Assembly (NCBI GenBank): GCA_038320345.1 | Contig: JBBQED010000026.1 | Location: 1-39,333 of the forward strand | From: JBBQED01 sp038320345 | Lineage (GTDB): Bacteria > Bacteroidota > Bacteroidia > AKYH767-A > OLB10 | DNA length: 39,333 nucleotides | Direction of reading: 5' to 3' | In this document: positions 34,763 through 39,333 of the stretch, piece after piece | Numbering within the stretch: the first letter of the stretch is position 1 | How the letters are laid out: each line of letters starts with the position of its first letter | Notes under the pieces: generated by a model | Seen by the model: only the letters and a program-made list of their open reading frames with translations | The model's database searches: none | What the model was told of the DNA's origin: nothing | Made by a program: the position numbers and the translations under genes

Positions 34763-34798
34763 TAAAAAACCCCCTGAAAAAAATCAGGGGGTTTTTTA
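34763..34798. terminator. Bidirectional terminator between the propeller gene and a lipoprotein
   Basis: CCCCCTGA (34770-34777) pairs with TCAGGGGG (34784-34791), flanked by six A and six T that extend the stem. It can end the plus-strand propeller gene and the minus-strand lipoprotein gene. Confidence 0.9.
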
Positions 34799-34815
34799 TT
34801 GACTTAATTTTTTGC

Positions 34816-35673
34816 CTAGTATTCAATTCTGAAATTCAACACTTCAGGACGTTCTGAGTAATCTGAAAAAGGAAATTTCAAAGTAACCGTTTTACGATCC
34901 TCGGATAATTTTGCATAGGGGTGACTTACTGTTTTAGCAGGGCGAGGAAGATGAACAATCGTATAAACATAAACACTACTCATCATCGGCATCATTTTCA
35001 AAAGTGTAGTATCAGTTGCCAGATAATTTTTAAGCTCTGCTTCATTCACTGTTTTCTCAAAAAAACCTTTTCCAGTTTGGATTTTAAAATAGGCATTGAG
35101 TTTCGCTGCATCATTAGTAGGACCTGTCGCCATTTTATTAGGATCAATTCCTGGTTTAATCAAATCTTCCATTTCTTCATCCTTATTTTTCTTACTCTTC
35201 TTTTTACCTTTTTCACTGGTATCCATCTCCTCTTTATCGTCTTTAAGATCCATTTTTATATGGGCCATTGCTTTCGGCGCTTTGTCATAAACTTCTTGTA
35301 GATCTGCTGACTTTTTGAAGGGGAAATTAAAGTTGAAATACATTTCTTTTTCTGCGAGATGCATTTTCACATGTGCATTTCCATCTCTGAACAAAGCCTT
35401 TTCTTCAGGAGTTAAATTATAGGCGGTATCAATATCGTTTTTGAAAAAAACCGTCGTATCTTTTATTTCATTAAACTCTTTATTCTGGGACATATCAGCA
35501 TCTTTGCCACCCATGCCGGCCAACATTTCCACCATCTTGTACATATCGAGTTTCATACTATAGGATCCCGCACCATCGTCATTCACAGTAAACTCTTCTG
35601 TAATATCAAAACAAGAAGTAAAGAAGAGCAATACGAATGCGAAAAGATAATATCTAGGAAAATGCTTTTTCAT
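34816..35673 (-). CDS. Putative lipoprotein of unknown function
   Basis: 285 aa. The signal peptide (MKKHFPRYYLFAFVLLFFTSC) ends in a lipobox with Cys21, so it is probably lipid-anchored. The mature part starts with an acidic beta stretch (DITEEFTVNDDGAGSYSMKLDMYKMVEML), a pattern seen in Bacteroidetes lipoproteins. A very charged Lys/Glu/Asp linker lies at about 142-171 (DKEEMDTSEKGKKKSKKNKD core) before a C-terminal beta-rich domain ending FSDYSERPEVLNFRIEY. No catalytic motif is seen. It lies 51 bases downstream of kmo on the same strand and may be part of that transcript; the link to kynurenine metabolism is only positional. Confidence 0.8.
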   Translation of the reverse strand: MKKHFPRYYLFAFVLLFFTSCFDITEEFTVNDDGAGSYSMKLDMYKMVEMLAGMGGKDADMSQNKEFNEIKDTTVFFKNDIDTAYNLTPEEKALFRDGNAHVKMHLAEKEMYFNFNFPFKKSADLQEVYDKAPKAMAHIKMDLKDDKEEMDTSEKGKKKSKKNKDEEMEDLIKPGIDPNKMATGPTNDAAKLNAYFKIQTGKGFFEKTVNEAELKNYLATDTTLLKMMPMMSSVYVYTIVHLPRPAKTVSHPYAKLSEDRKTVTLKFPFSDYSERPEVLNFRIEY

Positions 35674-35724
35674 ACGAAATATGTTTTAAAGAATAGTTTC
35701 AGGTTGAGGGTAAATAATATGATT

Positions 35725-37062
35725 TTAAATTAGACTCAAAATTTTAGCTTCCACTTCGGGAGAGTCCCATTTATCTTTTATTCCGGGCATCGACAACACC
35801 TGTTGCATAATTTGCTCTTGGTGTTTTCCTTCGTGCAATGCTTCACTATAACGGATCTGCGGACTATAACTCACCATCGTATACAACGGTATCCATTTAT
35901 CCGGGTGGTTAGCGCTGAACCATGCTTCAATCTTTTTCTGTAGCAGGAAACTTTCTTGACCTACTCTATCCCGCATCTCCACAAAATTGGTTAAAGCCAA
36001 TTCAGCAATGGCATCAGCATCTGGTTTACGCAAATTCTGAAACTCTTCAAATATAGCATCCCAATTCTCTCCATGTTTTTCCATCAACTCATCCAGAACG
36101 GCACAGTCTTCAAATCCGCAATTCATACCTTGACCATAAAACGGTACAATAGCATGAGCAGCATCTCCTAGCAACAACACTTTGTCACTAAATTTCCAAG
36201 GGAAACAACGAACGGTAACTAATGATGAATTTGGATTAGCAAAAAATTCTTCTTTCAAGTTGGGCATTAAAGGAATTGTATCTGCAAAAGTAGTTTCGAA
36301 AAACTTCCACATTTTTTCTTTGCTATCCAGCGACTTAAACGAAGTTTCGCCTTCGAAAGGAAAGAATAAGGTACACGTAAAACTTTTATCAAGATTCGGC
36401 AATGCAATCAGCATAAATGTTCCGCGTGGCCAGATATGCAAAGCATTGGGATCCATCGCATACTCTCCTGCTGGAGTGGGAGGAATTGTTAATTCTTTAT
36501 AGCCATGCTCTAAATAAGTTTGAGAATAATTAAATCGGTCTGTCGACAATTGCATTTGCAATCTCGCGGCGGAGAATGCACCATCAGTAGCTAATGCATG
36601 ATCTGCATGAACCTCAATTTTTTCATGTGTAGTATTCTCTTCAAAAGTTGCGGTTGCAGTTTTCAAATCAACACCAGTACAGCGTTGATTAAAGAAAATT
36701 TCTACTCCATTCTTTTCTGCAATATCCATCAACTCACAATTCAATCCGCCCCGAGAAACAGAATTGATTGCCTGACCTTCTTTACCATAAGCTTGATACG
36801 TCAACTTGCCATCTGTAGCGTGCATCATTCTCCCTTTCATGGGGATGGCTACTTTGCGAATTTCAGGTTCAATACCCACTGCAGACAAACCTCTCCAACC
36901 ACGATCGCTTAAGGCAAGATTAATTGAACGACCGGCACTAATCCGATTGGTACGCAAATCGGGGCGACGTTCATAAACTGAAACCTTATAACCACGCTTG
37001 GCAAGATAGATAGAGAGCAGTGAGCCAACTAATCCGGCTCCAATGAGAGTAAACTTTTTCAT
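35725..37062 (-). CDS. kmo: Kynurenine 3-monooxygenase
   Basis: 445 aa FAD-dependent hydroxylase that turns L-kynurenine into 3-hydroxykynurenine using NADPH and O2. The FAD-binding Rossmann motif GAGLVGS is at 8-14 and the second FAD motif GDAAHAIVPFYGQGMNCGFEDC is at about 299-320. The SAGRSINLALSDRGWRGL stretch (42-60) matches known Kmo enzymes. A PHBH-like fold follows, with the substrate-contacting KMO region and a hydrophobic-rich C-terminus, although no clear C-terminal membrane anchor is seen, unlike the eukaryotic form. It lies 188 bases after the DUF1801/YdeI-like gene of the kynU cluster. With KynU it would yield 3-hydroxyanthranilate, the NAD precursor route. Confidence 0.95.
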   Translation of the reverse strand: MKKFTLIGAGLVGSLLSIYLAKRGYKVSVYERRPDLRTNRISAGRSINLALSDRGWRGLSAVGIEPEIRKVAIPMKGRMMHATDGKLTYQAYGKEGQAINSVSRGGLNCELMDIAEKNGVEIFFNQRCTGVDLKTATATFEENTTHEKIEVHADHALATDGAFSAARLQMQLSTDRFNYSQTYLEHGYKELTIPPTPAGEYAMDPNALHIWPRGTFMLIALPNLDKSFTCTLFFPFEGETSFKSLDSKEKMWKFFETTFADTIPLMPNLKEEFFANPNSSLVTVRCFPWKFSDKVLLLGDAAHAIVPFYGQGMNCGFEDCAVLDELMEKHGENWDAIFEEFQNLRKPDADAIAELALTNFVEMRDRVGQESFLLQKKIEAWFSANHPDKWIPLYTMVSYSPQIRYSEALHEGKHQEQIMQQVLSMPGIKDKWDSPEVEAKILSLI

Positions 37063-37250
37063 AGTGTTATTAGAGAGCCTAAAATTAAAAGAATTCTGTT
37101 AACAGAGAACAACTTATGCCAATAAATTAAGATAAAATCATCCTTAACAACTCATGAAAATTATGCTCATAAAAGGTGGAGTATTGTCAGTACTTGTTGG
37201 AACATTTTATCAGCGCTCTTACAAAAAAGTACGCTAACATTCAACAAGTG

Positions 37251-37874
37251 CTATTTTCTATATTCATATGGACTCCTGTTATTGCTTACATGATCCAAAG
37301 CTTTATCAATTCTTTTCATTCGAGTTTCTTCTCGTTTCGCATCATTAATCCAATGTACAAGTTCTTTGCGACGGTAAAACGCCATCATCTCAAAAACAGT
37401 AAGACTTTTTGCTTGTATCAGTTCCTTCTTAAAATCATCTGGAAGGATTACGACTTTATCGGATTTTACCCGCACTACTGGAACAGTTTTATTGAGCACG
37501 ATACTCTGTTTCACCAAACTTTTGATCCGCTTGGCATTCACTTCTTTTACATTGGTGAACTTGATATGCCGATTTTTCTGTGTCCCTAAATTTTGATGGA
37601 GTACTTTATCTGGATCAATGAGTTCAGCACCGCGGAAGAAAAAAAGTGTGACATGTTTTTGAAATGCACCAAAGCCACAAACCATTCCATGGCTGTAATA
37701 ATTGGGACCCCATTTCCAGTCTTCGATAATTTTTGGAAATGAAGTTATGATAACCTCCCTGATTTTATCACATATCAATCGTGCAAATTCAGGTTTGGAG
37801 TTGATGTACTCCGTGATGAGTAATTCAGCCTGAGGATTATGTTTTGATTTCTGCGATTTCATCTTCAATTCCAA
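37251..37874 (-). CDS. DUF1801 plus YdeI/OmpD-associated-domain protein
   Basis: 207 aa, predicted cytoplasmic, start MELKMKSQKSKHNPQ at 37874; an in-frame ATG four codons later is an alternative. The N-terminal part (about 15-120) has the DUF1801 pattern (REVIITSFPKIIEDWKWGPNYYSHGMVCGFGAFQKHVTLFFFRGAEL). The C-terminal part matches the YdeI/OmpD-associated domain (VILPDDFKKELIQA then AFYRRKELVHWINDAKREETRMKRIDKAL). The function of this family is not settled; iron-chaperone-like and stress-linked roles are suggested for relatives. It starts 17 bases after the kynU stop on the same strand, so it is very likely co-transcribed with kynU and perhaps kmo. Confidence 0.88.
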   Translation of the reverse strand: MELKMKSQKSKHNPQAELLITEYINSKPEFARLICDKIREVIITSFPKIIEDWKWGPNYYSHGMVCGFGAFQKHVTLFFFRGAELIDPDKVLHQNLGTQKNRHIKFTNVKEVNAKRIKSLVKQSIVLNKTVPVVRVKSDKVVILPDDFKKELIQAKSLTVFEMMAFYRRKELVHWINDAKREETRMKRIDKALDHVSNNRSPYEYRK

Positions 37875-37891
37875 TGTTGCAACGAACGATT

Positions 37892-39193
37892 TCAGCTAAT
37901 TGCTTTGGACAAAAGTTCACCGAAACGAAAACAATCTTCAAACGAATTATATAACGGTACTGGAGCTACGCGAATCACACCACTTCCTCTGCCAGCCTGA
38001 TCCGGTTCACGCCAATCCGCAATAACACCTGCTGCTGTAAGTTCATCAAAAATTGCTTTTCCGTTTTCTTGAAACTGCAACGACAACTGACAACCTTGTT
38101 GCTGCTTTTCGAATGGCGTAATAATTTTCACTAAATCCTGTTTTCCTTTTTCTGCCAATACCTCTTTGATTACAAAAAGTAAATAGCTGGTAAGTTCCAA
38201 ACTTTTTTTAGTCAATGCCTCTATTCCTGCTTCTTCAAAGAGTTCCATAGAAGCCCGTAGTGCTGCCATCTCTAAAATTGGTGCATTGCTCAGCTGCCAG
38301 CTATCGGCACTTGCTACAGGAACAAACTGATGAGGCATTTTAAATCGGAGTGCGGGATCATTTCCCCACCATCCAGCGAATCGAGGGAGTGCTGTATTTT
38401 GCACATGCTTTTGATTGATGAAAGCACCACCAACAGTACCGGGTCCTCCATTCAAATATTTATAACTACACCATGCAGCAAAATCTACGTCCCATTTATG
38501 AAGTTCTACCTTGAGATTACCAGTAGCATGCGCCAGATCAAATCCAGCATAAGCACCCACTTCATGAGCAGCTTTTGTGATTGCCGGCATATCCAAAACT
38601 TGTCCGGTAAAATAATGCACCCCTCCTAGCATTACTAACGCTAAGGCATCACCGCAATCCGCGATTGCTTTCAGGATGTCAGTATGCTTTATGATTTCTT
38701 CGCCTTCACTAGGTTGCAATTCTATCAAGGCCTCTTTAGGATCAAAGCCATGCCATTTCACTTGTGATTGTAATGCGTAGCGATCGGAAGGAAATGCTCC
38801 ACCTTCACAAATAATTTTATAGCGCTTTGCATCCGGACGATAAAATGAAACCATTAATAAATGCAAATTTACAGTCAGGTGATTCATCACAATAACTTCT
38901 TCAGGCAATGCCCCTACTAAATTTGCCGTAGACTTCCTCAGCAACTCATGATATCCAAACCAACCGGTATCTTTTTTAAAATGACCTTCTACTCCTAGTG
39001 TTGCCCAGTCGGTCAACTCTGTATTTACATACACAGCAGTTTTTTTAGGTTGCAATCCGAGTGAGTTCCCACATAGATAAATGCAATTTTCATTTCCATG
39101 CTTCGGAATATGGAATCGCTGACGAAAAGAGGATAGAACATCTTCCTGATCACATTGCTGTGCAAATGACAATGTATTGCTAAACTGTTTCAT
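37892..39193 (-). CDS. kynU: Kynureninase
   Basis: 433 aa PLP enzyme that cleaves kynurenine to anthranilate and alanine, or 3-hydroxykynurenine to 3-hydroxyanthranilate and alanine. YLCGNSLGLQPK (39-50) is a family hallmark, VEGHFKKDTGWFGYHE follows at 68-83, and NHLTVNLHLLM at about 104-114. PLP-binding residues include Asp219 in FDLAHATGN. The Schiff-base Lys245 is in WCSYKYLNGGPG. The C-terminal RGSGVIRVAPVPLYNSFEDC is also typical. Length is normal (human enzyme 465 aa). It is the first gene of the minus-strand cluster, with a promoter-like element ending six bases from its start codon. Confidence 0.96.
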   Translation of the reverse strand: MKQFSNTLSFAQQCDQEDVLSSFRQRFHIPKHGNENCIYLCGNSLGLQPKKTAVYVNTELTDWATLGVEGHFKKDTGWFGYHELLRKSTANLVGALPEEVIVMNHLTVNLHLLMVSFYRPDAKRYKIICEGGAFPSDRYALQSQVKWHGFDPKEALIELQPSEGEEIIKHTDILKAIADCGDALALVMLGGVHYFTGQVLDMPAITKAAHEVGAYAGFDLAHATGNLKVELHKWDVDFAAWCSYKYLNGGPGTVGGAFINQKHVQNTALPRFAGWWGNDPALRFKMPHQFVPVASADSWQLSNAPILEMAALRASMELFEEAGIEALTKKSLELTSYLLFVIKEVLAEKGKQDLVKIITPFEKQQQGCQLSLQFQENGKAIFDELTAAGVIADWREPDQAGRGSGVIRVAPVPLYNSFEDCFRFGELLSKAIS

Positions 39194-39199
39194 ATGATG

Positions 39200-39207
39200 C
39201 GAATTTA
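39200..39207 (-). promoter_or_regulatory. Candidate -7 promoter element of kynU
   Basis: Minus-strand TAAATTCG (plus CGAATTTA) resembles TAnnTTTG and ends six bases before the ATG at 39193, implying an almost leaderless transcript. Confidence 0.35.
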
Positions 39208-39277
39208 ACTATTCCTCCACGAGTAAAAAACTCGGTAGGCATTATCTTAATCAGACTACTCACGAATGAATCCTTAC

Positions 39278-39313
39278 AAAAGCAAAACGGCCAACTCATG
39301 TGAGCCAGCCGTT
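39278..39313 (-). terminator. Probable terminator of a minus-strand gene beyond the right edge
   Basis: AACGGC (39286-39291) pairs with GCCGTT (39308-39313), and CTCA/TGAG pair inside around TG, separated by three mismatched bases. On the minus strand it is followed by T-rich sequence. It points to a same-strand gene upstream of kynU outside the window. Confidence 0.6.
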
Positions 39314-39333
39314 GCTATGTATTTTATAAAGTA

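Noticed and set aside
1..39333. CRISPR array, tRNA or rRNA genes
   Set aside because: No regularly spaced repeats and no cloverleaf or rRNA-like stretches were seen on reading both strands.

Overview
The window looks like chromosomal DNA of a member of the Bacteroidetes (Bacteroidota), probably a Chitinophagia/Sphingobacteriia-like or Flavobacteriia-like lineage. This is inference from several signs. There are very large secreted proteins ending in type IX secretion (T9SS, type A) sorting domains. SecA is long (1112 aa) with a SEC-C zinc tail. Promoters resemble the Bacteroidetes consensus (TAnnTTTG at -7), with few clear Shine-Dalgarno sequences. Kynureninase and kynurenine 3-monooxygenase genes lie close together. 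The genes appear intact; I saw no tRNA, rRNA, CRISPR array or insertion sequence.

Layout. (1) 1-1909: the end of a probable integrated element, with a 5'-truncated small acidic protein and a large serine recombinase. (2) 2065-7219: housekeeping genes secA and a comM/yifB-type AAA ATPase. (3) 7398-20402: three consecutive, same-strand, paralogous secreted proteins of about 1370 aa. Each has its own candidate promoter and its own terminator hairpin. Their shared architecture is signal peptide, an adhesin-like N-terminal domain, a BNR-neuraminidase-associated-like domain, a GEVED domain and a T9SS sorting domain. This tandem family fills a third of the window and is its most striking accessory feature. 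(4) 20809-25987: plus-strand genes for folate synthesis (pabB), tRNA modification (tilS) with an overlapping small membrane protein, a deoxyhypusine-synthase homologue, and a dolichol-phosphate-mannose-synthase-like glycosyltransferase. (5) 26124-32852: a two-domain lipoprotein, NhaA antiporter, mannose-1-phosphate guanylyltransferase, a class I/II aminotransferase, a membrane-anchored protein with a possible Hpt-like C-terminus, and a GNAT acetyltransferase. (6) 33009-34745: a seven-repeat beta-propeller protein with a T9SS tail. (7) 34816-39193: a minus-strand cluster in the order kynU, DUF1801/YdeI-like protein, kmo, lipoprotein.

How the parts fit. ManC (GDP-mannose) and the DPM1-like transferase (polyprenyl-phosphate-mannose) could serve the same glycosylation pathway, although they are not adjacent. 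SecA would export the five signal-peptide proteins with T9SS or lipoprotein fates, and the four T9SS cargo proteins would then be moved across the outer membrane by machinery encoded elsewhere. KynU and Kmo together convert kynurenine to 3-hydroxyanthranilate, which feeds NAD synthesis or tryptophan breakdown. No single novel defence or biosynthetic system is obvious. The best leads are the tandem T9SS paralogue array with its mosaic relationships, the recombinase-bearing element end beside secA, the bacterial deoxyhypusine-synthase homologue and the Hpt-like membrane protein.
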